This document shows, piece after piece, positions 43,325 through 52,846 of a DNA stretch of 64,000 nucleotides; positions within the stretch are counted from its first letter, which is position 1; the number at the start of each line of letters is the position of its first letter. Below the pieces are notes generated by a model. That model had not been told where the DNA came from and made no database searches. It saw only the letters and a list, made by a program, of their open reading frames with translations. This DNA comes from Symbiodinium natans (taxonomy: Eukaryota; Sar; Dinophyceae; Suessiales; Symbiodiniaceae): assembly GCA_905221605.1 (NCBI GenBank), contig CAJNDS010002104.1, positions 266,001 to 330,000 of the forward strand, in the 5' to 3' direction. A program made the position numbers and the translations under genes.

Positions 43325-44890
43325 TTAGGGGGGAGCGACTGTTGAGAACTTCAGAACTTCCACCCTGAAGCAGCTCCGGTCGAAGGACTTCTTTGTTGAA
43401 CCTGGCATGTCTTTCACGGGCCCATCGCGGAGTTGCGTGGGCTGAGAAGCTTGCGCGTGCTGCACATCCTTCAACTGTCACCGGCCAATCCAGCCTTGCC
43501 CCAAGTCACCACAGATCCATCAGCCCGGATCGCAACAAACACCCCAAAAGAAGCTTGCAACTGCAGCACGTTCCTCAGCTCACTTTGTACGGAACTGCTG
43601 TCGCCTCCATATGCAGCATCCCCCCAAGTCACTGCAGATCCATCAGCCCGGATTGCAGCAAAGGCCTTTGAAGAAGCTTGTACCTGCTGCACGTCCTTGA
43701 GCTCACCTTGTACGGTACTGCTGTCGCCGCCAAATGCAGCATCGCCTCAAGTCACCACAGATCCATCAGCAAGGATCGCAGCAAACGCCTTTGAAGAAGC
43801 TTGTATGTGCTGCACGTCCTTCAGCGCACCTTGTACGGTGCTGCTGTCGCCGCCACATGCAGCATCACCCCAAGTCACCACAGATCCATCAGCCCGGATT
43901 GCAGCAAAGGCCTGTGAAGAAGCTTGCACCTGTTGCACGTCCTTCAGCTCACCTTTTGCGGTACTGCTGTCGCCGCCACATGCAGCGTCGCCCCAGGTCA
44001 CCACAGATCCATCAGCCCGGATCGCAGCAAAAGCCCTGCCAGAAGCTTGGACCTGCAGCACGTTCCTCAGCTCGCCTTGTACGGCACTACTGTTGCCGCC
44101 ACATGCAGCATTCCCCCAACTCACCACAGATCCATCAGCCCGGATCGCAGCAAACGCCCCAAAAGAAGCTTGTATGTGCTGCACGTTCTTCAGCTCACCT
44201 TCTACGGCTCTGCTGTGGCCACGAAATGCAGCATCGCCTCAAGTCACCACAGATCCATCAGCCCGGATTGCAGCAAAGGCCTGTGAAGAAGCTTGCACCT
44301 GCTGCACGTTCTTCAGCCCACCCTCTACGGCACGGCTGTTGCCGCCAAATGCAGCATGGCCCCAAGTCACCACAGATCCATCAGTCCGGATTGCAGCAAA
44401 GGCCTTTGAAGAAGCTTGCACCTGCTGCACGTCCTTGAGCTCACCTTGTACGGCACTGCTGTCGCCGCCACATGTAGAATCAGCCCAAGTCACCACAGAT
44501 CCATCAGCAAGGATCGCAGCAAATGCCCCGAAAGAAGCTTGTATGTGCTGCACGTCCTTCAGCTCACCTTGTACGGTGCTGCTGTCGCCGCCACATGTAG
44601 CATCGCCCCAAGTGTCCACAGATCCATCACACAGCAGAAAAGCCCAGGCAGTTCTGTTCTGGTGTACTCTCCAAAAGAACTTTGAAGCTTTAGCGCGATG
44701 CTCTCCCACATGCAGGGTCAACACATCGTTGTCTCGCAAGCCTGTTTCCTTGAAAGCGCCTCTGGCCAGTGCCTCTCCAGAAGCTGTCAGCAGCTTTCCT
44801 TTCCCCCACTCCCAGAGCACTCTGGGCCATCTGTCTCAAGCAGTCAATGGAGACGTCGGGCTGTATTTCCAAAGTAACACCCCGGCCACT
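43325..44890 (-). pseudogene. Decayed ubiquitin-like/RCC1-like repeat protein gene
   Basis: The minus strand near 44880-44650 encodes a ubiquitin-like N-terminus (VTLEIQPDVSIDCLRQMAQS in one frame, then GKLLTASGEALARGAFKETG and DNDVLTLHV in the next). The frame change lies at a run of five G at about 44804. Ten RCC1-like units of exactly 123 nt (41 residues) follow, with the signature AFAAIRADGSVVTWGDAACG. In two units (near 44236-44238 and 43744-43747) the conserved Trp codon TGG is TGA, splitting the frame into three. The last unit has lost 19 nt at about 43489 (GACAGT joined to TGAAGG); the shifted frame then stays open to TAA at 43325. RCC1-type repeats form beta-propellers used in signalling or ubiquitin ligases; by family knowledge the intact protein would be an adaptor. 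No initiation codon is visible. Four lesions argue for a pseudogene, unless RNA editing or intron removal repairs some of them. A 514-codon plus-strand frame (43433-44977) is only the antisense of the repeat. Confidence 0.8.
43390..44640. repeat. Ten tandem 123-bp units
   Basis: The landmark ACAGATCCAT (plus strand) or its close variant recurs at 43511, 43634, 43757, 43880, 44003, 44126, 44249, 44372, 44495 and 44618, so the period is exactly 123 bp throughout. Constant spacing without indels shows the array evolved under reading-frame constraint or was homogenised recently. Confidence 0.95.
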
Positions 44891-45747
44891 CGTGCCGCTC
44901 GAACCGCCCCTCGGGCTGCGATATGTAAGGTTCTTGGTCCCAGTGGTGGGGGTTTGAGCCCAAAACCCGAAACATAAAGCCTACAGCATGAGAATCTCTC
45001 ACCGTGGACAAAGAGGGTTCCCCGTTTGTTTGGTCTCAATGGGGTATATCAAGGAACCTTACCTCCATAAACTAGGGAAAACGAGGTGGTGCCTAGTACA
45101 AGTAGAGAAGCTGTAGCCGGTCAAGGTTCGTAGAACCCGACATTAGAGCTGCCTATGATTCTCCTTCGAGCAAGCCCCAAGCAGCATAAGCAGCAAGTCC
45201 CCTCAATGTCGGTCCCCTCGTTTATGACCCCAGCGAACTGTGAAAGTGCAAGCCCACAAACCCCAACACACCAAACCCTAAACCCTAACCCTAAACCCTA
45301 AACCCTAATTACACCCCAGAATCTCTTAGGGCCGATAAGGTTTCCAGGGTACCAGCTCCCGGGCACCCACCAGGTTCCATGGTTCGGGGTCTGAACCTGA
45401 GGGTATAGGGTTTTTTTTTCGCTCCCGCATAGCTGGCCGAACGAACCGCAGGCAGGGTGATTTGATGGTCTGTCCGGACCGGAGAAAAAGAGTGGCCCCA
45501 CTTGAGGACCTGCAAAACGACCTGCAAAAACGCTCTCTTCCCCACTACTTCTTCCAACCAACAGCATCAATTCAGACGACACCCATCAAAATAACAGAAC
45601 CCTGGAAGCCGGTTATCCCGTAAACCATGCCAGCATAATCCTCTAACCCTTCGAGCCCTCTGACTTGAAACTCTTGACCGCTCTACCCCTTTCAGCGCGT
45701 CTGCCTGAACCGGGTGCATGAGCGAGGCGGGCCGGTTAGCGACAAAA
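44891..45747. other. Unassigned stretch with telomere-like block
   Basis: CCCTAAA units at 45275-45310. At 45406-45436 GGG is followed by nine T and CGCTCCCGCATAGC, a form of the T-run/CCACCCG tag seen at 8970 and 56411. A second TTTAGGG-free patch to 45747 holds nothing recognised. Confidence 0.6.
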
Positions 45748-46212
45748 CTATGTGGAACATCTGTCACTTGACTTGACGGTGCTCACGCGGTGTAGAGTTC
45801 TAATGCTTTTTCTTTCCCGGGTTTCAGTGAAGTGAGATTCGCGATGTGACTCTGAAAGCCTTTGCTGGGCATGCTCCTGATGTTCCGTTAACGCCCGTGA
45901 CAACAGAGCTGCAGAAAGTTGTAAGAATGTCCTTTGGTTTCGGTTGCAGCGGCCTAGGCAAATGGTTTCTAGCTCTTGCTCGTCTGGGAATCGGAGCCGG
46001 TTTCGTTTAAGGTGAAAGGCCCTGAAAAGCCCTTGTCTCACGCAAACATCGTATGCAACTAGCATATGCATGCTGCGCATTCCCAAGACAACACACTGAA
46101 GGCCAAAAGCAGGAGGTCCTTGCCCTCCAGCTTTCCACCAAGCGCCCCCCAGGTGGTGTCTCTGTCGGCTTCTCTCCATGCAGAAGACCTGAACTACCCG
46201 GAGGGACTCCAA
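45748..46212 (-). CDS. Possible coding segment, function unknown
   Basis: A minus-strand open frame of about 154 codons. The later two-thirds, including GLFRAFHLKRNRLRFPDEQE and TFLQLSAALLSRALTEHQEH, are protein-like and polar. No family recognised and no splice sites assigned. Confidence 0.25.
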   Translation of the reverse strand: MESLRVVQVFCMERSRQRHHLGGAWWKAGGQGPPAFGLQCVVLGMRSMHMLVAYDVCVRQGLFRAFHLKRNRLRFPDEQELETICLGRCNRNQRTFLQLSAALLSRALTEHQEHAQQRLSESHRESHFTETRERKSIRTLHRVSTVKSSDRCST

Positions 46213-46307
46213 TACCCCTTCAGTAAGGATACTTCCTTAACATGTAAGAGGCCTCCTTATGTGGTTTGAGGAGTATTCCTTAATGAAGGCGTATTGAAGT
46301 CTCTGGG
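46198..46307. mobile_element. Family G mini inverted-repeat element
   Basis: Left arm GAGGGACTCCAATACCCC, CTTCAGTAAGGATACTTCC; right arm GGAGTATTCCTTAATGAAGG, CGTATTGAAGTCTCTGGG. The arms pair over about 35 bp with around 80 percent identity. Single copy in the window. Confidence 0.6.
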
Positions 46308-46743
46308 TAGGCCAGGGCTGGCCAGGCAACGGCATGGCATGCACGGGCAATGATGGCACGGCCAAGTCATGCCAAGGAGCGTGCCGTTGGCAGTCCAACA
46401 CCTGCCGTCTGATTTGGGGCACTGCACAAGTGTGGTTTCATGACTCGTGTTCTCAGGGCCTGTCGCTGATGCCTGCAGCTTTTCCATCGATGAAATCCTA
46501 AGTTTCTCTGAGATCGACACAAGGCCAACAAAAACAAAAGGTCAAAAAGGGCCAAAAGCGCAAAGCCAGACAACATTAGACAACATATTGCCCGAAGCAC
46601 CCTCCACCACTCAATCTGGCACCAGTCGGCCACGCGACTCCAACGCGCTGCAAGGACGTGATGGAGCGAGATGGAAGGGCTGCCTTTGACAAAGCCAGGC
46701 CATGCACATCGAGAGCTGCTTTGGCGGTCTCCAGCCGTTGCAT
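46308..46743. other. Unassigned stretch
   Basis: Nothing recognised. A short CCCTAAA array (46744-46769) follows. Confidence 0.5.
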
Positions 46744-46943
46744 CCCTAAACCCTAAACCCTAAACCCCTATCTTCATTTGAGTGAAATGCGGCCCACATC
46801 TTGCGGCAGCTCCGAGCTCCTATTAGCGACCCTTGCCGCGACCCAAGCCTTGAGCTCGCTGGCCGTGGTGTAGAGGTGTCGCCCACTGGAGGTGTGAACC
46901 ACTGACCTGGGGGGAGGTCGGGAACATCCAAGCTGAACATATG

Positions 46944-47040
46944 ACTATAACCCCCTTTAGAACCTTAATATAACTAGTATCTTTAATATCCTCTTGGGTT
47001 TTATATAAACAAAAAAACAATTCCCAAGGGGGATATAGGT
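46944..47040. mobile_element. Possible further mini inverted-repeat element
   Basis: ACTATAACCCCCTTTAG at the left pairs with CCCAAGGGGGATATAGGT at the right across an AT-rich centre. Single copy, no clear target duplication. Confidence 0.35.
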
Positions 47041-47189
47041 GAGGTCTCCAACGTCTCCTTGAGTGGCCAGGACACTGCTTCAGAAGCTGCCGCTGCTCTG
47101 CAGGGTAGTCTGACCCCCAGTACCACCAGGGCATGTCCTCCTTCAGCAGAGGCAGAGCTCAATAGGGCAATGCAAGATGAACTCCCCCG

Positions 47190-47235
47190 ACCCTAAACCC
47201 TAAAGCTTAAACCCTAAACCCGAAACCCTAACTGA
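47190..47235. repeat. Degenerate telomere-like array
   Basis: CCCTAAA, CTTAAACCCTAAA and CCCGAAACCC words. Confidence 0.85.
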
Positions 47236-48798
47236 CCTGGCCTTCGGAGCGGACGGCATGTCGAGGTCAGGTACAAAGCTGGCATTGTAGACTTCAATGT
47301 CCAGCCTGAGGCTTCGAAATTCGCAAGCAGCTTTCAAATGATGTGCTCAATGAAGAGTGCTATGGTTCAACGACATTTCTTTCAAGGCTTAGGGGGAGGC
47401 TTGCGCATATGAGGCAAAATCGACTAAACCCCTGGCCCCTAACTCACATGCCCCCAGAATCGTAGCTTGCACTATGTGCGTCGACCTGCCCTGTGCGGTG
47501 AGTTCTTGAAGGCTTCGATCCTCAATCAAGTGCCAAGCCGCTCTCTGCAAAGGTCCAACGCCGCAGAGTGATCAGGAGATAGCCATGTACCGCCAATTTC
47601 AATGACATCATCCGTGCCAACGTCCATTTTTCCTGGCCGCTGCTGCTCACAGGTCATGTAGTCGAGCACGCTCTGACTCTCCACATGCCCGGCCCCGCCA
47701 ATCCAATTTTGCCTCCTGCCTGAAGTATGCCTTCACATGACCCTTTGCCGCTTTACAGCTCATCAGCTTGTTCATTGACACAGTACTTGCCAGTCCCCGT
47801 GCCCCAACGCCTGTGGCCACGTCAATGTTGCGCGTGCGCCCACCGACCTTACCGCTTCCACAGGCACAAAATCACGAACTCGGCTATTTAAACCCATCCT
47901 TGTGTGCAACTTAGCCCAGAAGGCCTTACATATGTGAGCACAGCTGGATGGATTCCGTTTCGCAACTGCAAGTGGGCAGCATGATCTGTAGCTTCCAGAA
48001 CTCGAACAGTGAGTCCTCGAGAAAATGCCACGATTCAACGACACTTGAAGCCTAAGCAGTCATGCGGAGCGCTTCATCTCTTCACTGATGTCCTCTCTTT
48101 CGGAGCTGGTACGCCGCCGCCATTCCTGCTTGGCCTGACAACTATACAATCTACTGGATATAGTATGTCATATAGTCATACATATATATATATATATGTA
48201 TATACACATACATAAAGCACCCACACACATATGCAGAGAGATATACGCATACGCATGTATACATATACATATATGGATAGATACATGTGTGTGTTCTGCA
48301 TATGCGTGAGACCGTAACACGCTCAGCTGCTGTTCATTGGCCAGCCTGCACCAACGATGACAACATCTATTTCGGTCTGGTCATTGGTCGCCTGGCATCC
48401 CAAAATCAAGAAGCAAGAGCCAAAGCAGCCAGAAATGGACAAAGGCAAGCTGCATTGTACAACCTGATTCTATATCTTAACCTATTCCCTGGTAATCGTA
48501 TCACGAAGAAATTGTATGTCATCATGTTGCCTGTTCCTTAGAAATGATTTCTTGGAGTTCTCGCGACGAGCCCAACTCCATGCCTGACCGTCAGCTGACC
48601 ATCGAGACTCTCTGGGATTACCTCTTTCTTCTCTAGCATTTGAAGCGAACCATCCATCGAACCTGAGGTTTGGGGAAGAAGATGTGCAAAAGAAAGGAAC
48701 CAAGAACTATTCAACTCTACATTACATATCTGCCCCATGGGTCTTCTTCTGGCGTTCTTCTCAGATTTGCTCGTCCTTTTAGAGCTCGGATGCCCCTC
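47236..48798. other. Unassigned stretch with TA/CATA microsatellite
   Basis: TATATATATATATG and CATACATA words at 48178-48285. No gene recognised. Confidence 0.5.
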
Positions 48799-49090
48799 TA
48801 AACCCTAAACCCTAAACCCTTTTGCATCCGGGCTTGGGAAGTCGGCCGGGGAAAGTCAAACCCTAAACCCCTCAACCCCGAAACAATAGTGACTCACCCA
48901 AGGCCGCCACGAGAGCGCGACCAACCAGCACAGCGGCCCCTGCGAGGCCAGAGACCTCGGTCAGCAACGTGGGCTTAGGGTTTATAGGGTTTAGGGTTTA
49001 GGGTTTAGGGTTTAGGTTTTAGGGTTTAGGGTTTAGGGTTTAGGGTTTAAAATTTAGGGTTTAGGGTTTAAAATTTAGGGTTTAGGGCGT
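48799..49090. repeat. Telomere-like arrays in opposite orientation
   Basis: CCCTAAA units at 48799-48822 and about 48864 precede a TTTAGGG array at 48973-49090. The latter includes TTTAAAATTTAGGG higher-order variants repeated twice (about 49045-49085). Confidence 0.95.
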
Positions 49091-49239
49091 GCCAAACGGA
49101 AGCGCACTTTGGGAGCGCGCAGTAGTCTGCAGACCTACCCACCCCAAGACCGCCCACTTACAACTCTCAAGGAGTTAAGACCTTTTTCTATTTTGTGTAC
49201 AAAGCATCACATAGGTCAGCACTCACGCCCTTTACAAAA

Positions 49240-49500
49240 ACCGAACAAGTGGGGCCAGGCTGGCCAGGCGTGAACCAGCACAAAGCTGTGCAGCAGGGCC
49301 AGGACGGCAGGGCCAGGACAGGCAGCGGCAGAGGGCAGTTTTTGGTGGCGCAAAGGGGCCAGAATTCGGCGGGGCTCACGGAAGCTTGGGGAGCGGCCCC
49401 TGCTCCCCACAGCCCAGCGGCCGGGGGCCAGGGACCCAGGGGTCTCCAGGGCCTGAGACCAGCCCAGCTCGGTCGCCCAGCCTGGGCTCCCTGGCAAGGT
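49240..49500. other. GC-rich island between two telomere-like arrays
   Basis: About 260 bp rich in GGCCAGG, GGGCCAGGAC and CCAGGGACCCAGGGG words, clearly more GC-rich than its surroundings. It is bounded by telomere-like arrays at 48973-49090 and 49513-49570. It is open in several frames on both strands because stops are rare at this composition, so no CDS is called. Confidence 0.7.
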
Positions 49501-49512
49501 CTCACTGCTAAT

Positions 49513-49570
49513 AGGGTTTAGGGTTTAGGGTTTACGGTTTAGGGTTCAGGGTTCAGGGTTTAGGGTTCAG
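49513..49570. repeat. Telomere-like array (TTTAGGG/TTCAGGG)
   Basis: Eight units with TTTACGG and TTCAGGG variants. Confidence 0.95.
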
Positions 49571-49664
49571 TACTACTGATCGTTATTGATGTTAGAAAAT
49601 CGCAACGGTATGCGAAATTAGTCTGAATTAGGCTTTGATATTTTCTCGTACCATTACTAATAAT

Positions 49665-49767
49665 TTTGGGATTTCCCCCCATATATTAACAGTCCTGAAT
49701 AAGGATTATAGTACCCCTGTTGTAATCCCTATATTAAGGACTGTTTTTTATAAGGGGAACATCCCAG
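49665..49767. mobile_element. Family A mini-element, copy 5
   Basis: Ends TTGGGATTTCCCCCCATAT and TAAGGGGAACATCCCA, with inner blocks TAACAGTCCTGAATAAGG and TATTAAGGACTGTTT. CTAATAAT (49657-49664) and CTAGCAAT (49768-49775) are a six-of-eight target duplication. Confidence 0.8.
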
Positions 49768-50334
49768 CTAGCAATAACTATTTCTGACATTCATAGTGTA
49801 ACAGCATGAATCATGTGAGCAACATGAAGAATATTCATCGCGCTCTTTGAAGCAATATTAAAGATAACAAACTCAGAGTAGCCACAACTGTTTCTATGAA
49901 CAACATCAAAATTTGTCAGCATTATTCTACACATTACATCAGGACTGTCATGGGCCCTGGCCAAATACCCACAAACTGTTGGACAATCTTGGTTGATAGA
50001 TCTTGGGGCACGGCGAGCGGCCAGCGTCGCAGCGTGCGCATGGCGCGCAAGCGCTGGGACACAGCTTGCATACAACGTTCAACACTTCTTAAGCAAAGGT
50101 GAAGCATGTTTTGCCTCGTTGGGTTGCTCTAACTGGGGGACATTGCGTTTCATGCCAGTCTACAGTTTGCACTTGGCGTAGGTAGCAGTGACACTATCAG
50201 TGTGAGTACATTACAAGTTTGGGGTAGGGCTCCGTCATCTCGGAGTGTCATGAGCCTGAAGCTTGAAAACAAGCGATACCAAAATCAGGCTGCATGCTGC
50301 AGTACAGGAGTCGCGCGGTCCATCGATGTCCCAT
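49768..50334. other. Unassigned stretch
   Basis: Nothing recognised. Confidence 0.5.
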
Positions 50335-50796
50335 TCAAAAGCAGGCTAGCCACCTTCCATGCGAGGTCATTTTGCCCATGCAGCAGGTGGGTGGCTGACG
50401 AGACGAGCATCTCAAAATGTCACGTGTGTCCTCAATCGCCACCAGGCCTGTCCGCAGGAGCACCTCCGCCGCTTCACTGTCGAAGTAAAAACGCATGGTT
50501 CTGCAAAGGCCAGTGTCTACGCTCAGATATCTCAAGGCTTACTGTCAGTATGCAGCTCGCCAGAAGGCTGCAATAACTCTTTCCGGGGCCTTGGCGTTTC
50601 TTCTTCCGCCGCTGGCCGGCGGGACCTCGCTTCCGCAGCAATTGGCAAAGTCCAGGGCCGCACTGAAGAACTGTGATGGAGCAGGGGCATGTTCGGGACG
50701 CACATCAAGAACTAAAGAGATGTTTAGAACAAAAACTTGTTGACATGATGCGTATGAGAGACGACATTTCGATTCCTTCTTCATGCACCTTCTCAT
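50335..50796 (-). CDS. Candidate coding segments, function unknown
   Basis: The minus strand reads SQFFSAALDFANCC to RVIAAFWRAAY (ending at a TGA near 50545). In the same frame, after TGA CAG TAA, it reads ALRYLSVDTGLCRTMRFYFD and SEAAEVLLRTGLVAIEDTRD, to a stop at 50335. Same-frame continuity across a TGA/TAA pair suggests a very short intron or a broken gene. No domain recognised; a competing plus-strand frame exists. Confidence 0.3.
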
Positions 50797-52758
50797 CGAA
50801 TCACAGGACTAGTCACTTTGACGACTCTGAGTGAGCGCTCGCTCTGTTGCATCATCATCATCATCATCATCACTATTCTTAAACACAGATATGGACACCA
50901 CCCTCCTATGTAACTCGCCAAACCCACTCACGAACCCGCATGCTGTCAGAAACGGATATGCGCGCTTGGCACAGCGAACCCTGCAAGGGAGCTGTCAGCC
51001 CTGCCTTTTTGGGAAGCGCCGCACTGGCCCTCTGCCTGAAATCAGAGCTGCAGGGATGAAATCCCTAAGTGACCCCTCGGATGCTGAATGGGACCGTTTC
51101 GCAACCCGAGGCAACCATGATCACCGTTGGCGCAGATCTTGAAGAACACGTTGCAGGCCGCGCAGTGTCTAAACGGATTCCAACAATGCAAATGCATGAG
51201 ATGCAGGAAGAGGGCATGAGATGCAGAAAAGAGGGCGCCACTTTGAGACCGTGTTGCCTTTGCTGGCCGCTCTCTTGGAACTGCCCCGATGTCGGGTCTT
51301 TTACGTCTCTATTCCGCCTGTTCGCTGCAGGAGGGTTCCATCCGGTGCCCAGGGAGTATGGGCACCATGGAGATGGCAAGAGCAATGAACCCTGAATGAA
51401 CCCGAAACCCTAAACCCTTGTGCAAGGCATCCCAAGTCTTCAGGCGCATGACCTTCCATCCCTCACATCTTCTAGCTATCCCGCATTCCATGCACCTAGG
51501 TTCACGCAGGGAAGCCCAGCAATCATCGAGCTCAGGGTTTAGGATACAGGCCTTATAAGGTTTACGAGTTGCTGCGCGGATGTCTGCTCTGCTCTTCCCC
51601 CCGCCCCCGATCCTCTCACATTGAAACGCTGTGAGACCACTCAATGAGGGGGCGACTCTCAGCCTCACCGGCCCATGCCCCAATAATAGATCGCTGCCAT
51701 GCCGTCCATCTTGGCTTTGTGCCGGTCCATCTCGCCCAAGTCCTCAACGTGAGCTGGTTTTTAGGCCATTGCGTGAAGATATGCTGTTGTCTTAGTAGAT
51801 TGTTCTGTAAGTCTACGAATACAACATATTCGTATTATTAATATAACTTTTTGTACTCTCATTGGAGCATAAAAAGAACAAGTCGTTCTATCAATGCAAT
51901 GTTCTCGTAAACTCTTACATTGTTCGAATGTTCTATTTTCCTGTTCTTTAGACTGTCACATAGTATGACATCCTGATACTATGATGTTATGATAGTCGGG
52001 TATGTCATACAAAATCTCTCTATGTAAAAGTACTCTACTGAGGATCAAGGGAGGCAGGGCCTTAACCCCTGAACCCCTCTTTGTGCAAGGCCGGGGGCCT
52101 CCTCATCTTCGACAGAGCTGGAGCTGGAAGAGCTGCTACTAGAGGAGGACTCCTCAGCAGCCTTCTTCAGGTCCACGGTGATCTCGCCTTTGAGAGCTCT
52201 TGGGGTTGTGGGGGGTGGGGGTTTAGAGCGGTCAGAGGGGTGTAGGTGGATGGGGATGCACCAGCGTCGCGAGCGTGAAGCAAGCATGCAACAGACCCTA
52301 GGGTCTTTCCGAGCTACGCTTCTGCGCTCGACCAAGTTGTCTGCCAAGTTGCCTTTTGCAATCTTTAGCGCGGTTTCCTCAGGCCGGTTACAATGAAGTG
52401 CATGCTACCACTTGCACTAGGCTTATTCTTTGGCGATGCTACCAGAAGGCCCTCAATTGCTCTGGCTGCTGCCACTTCTGCTGGGGCCTTGTGTGTGCGA
52501 ATGCTACCAAGATCACTGCAACTTGTAACAACTATTCCTTATAAATCTTGCGAACAGTCTTTGGTAGCAGCCCCTCAGGATGTTAACCTGTCCCCAACAC
52601 TTAGTACTTGCCACAGTACTTTCCTGGAAAACTATGTTGCGAAGAGCAACGGCTGCAAGCTTGATGTCTTGCGCATCACCGCCCCAAGCCTCACAGCATC
52701 GGGTGCGATACTGCCAAGCAAAGGTACATACAGACCGCAGTCTGGCAACACACATATG
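50797..52758. other. Unassigned stretch with small repeats
   Basis: (ATC)n at 50848-50871, a short CCCTAAA pair at 51400-51418, and an AT-rich patch at 51820-52030. A plus-strand frame from 52393, starting MKCMLPLALGLFFGD, looks like a signal peptide but runs into the mini-element at 52759, so it is not called. Confidence 0.4.
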
Positions 52759-52846
52759 GTGGTTCCCGAAATTAGGGTCCACCATATGAAAGGGAATCCT
52801 ACTATTTGGGGGTCTATTTGGGGGTCCCCTATTTTCGTAAACCCCC
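52759..52846. mobile_element. Family B mini-element, copy 4, with perfect target duplication
   Basis: An 88-bp element with ends GTGGTTCCCGAAATTAGGG and CCCTATTTTCGTAAACCCCC. CATATG is perfectly repeated on both sides (52753-52758 and 52847-52852). A GGGGGTCTATTT-type block is duplicated internally. Confidence 0.8.

Noticed and set aside
43433-44977. Plus-strand 514-codon open frame
   Set aside because: It is antisense to the RCC1-like repeat array, whose minus-strand translation matches a recognisable repeat family.
45660-45740. tRNA-like D-arm (GGGGTAGAGC on the minus strand)
   Set aside because: No anticodon stem with a proper loop and no T-arm at the right distance.
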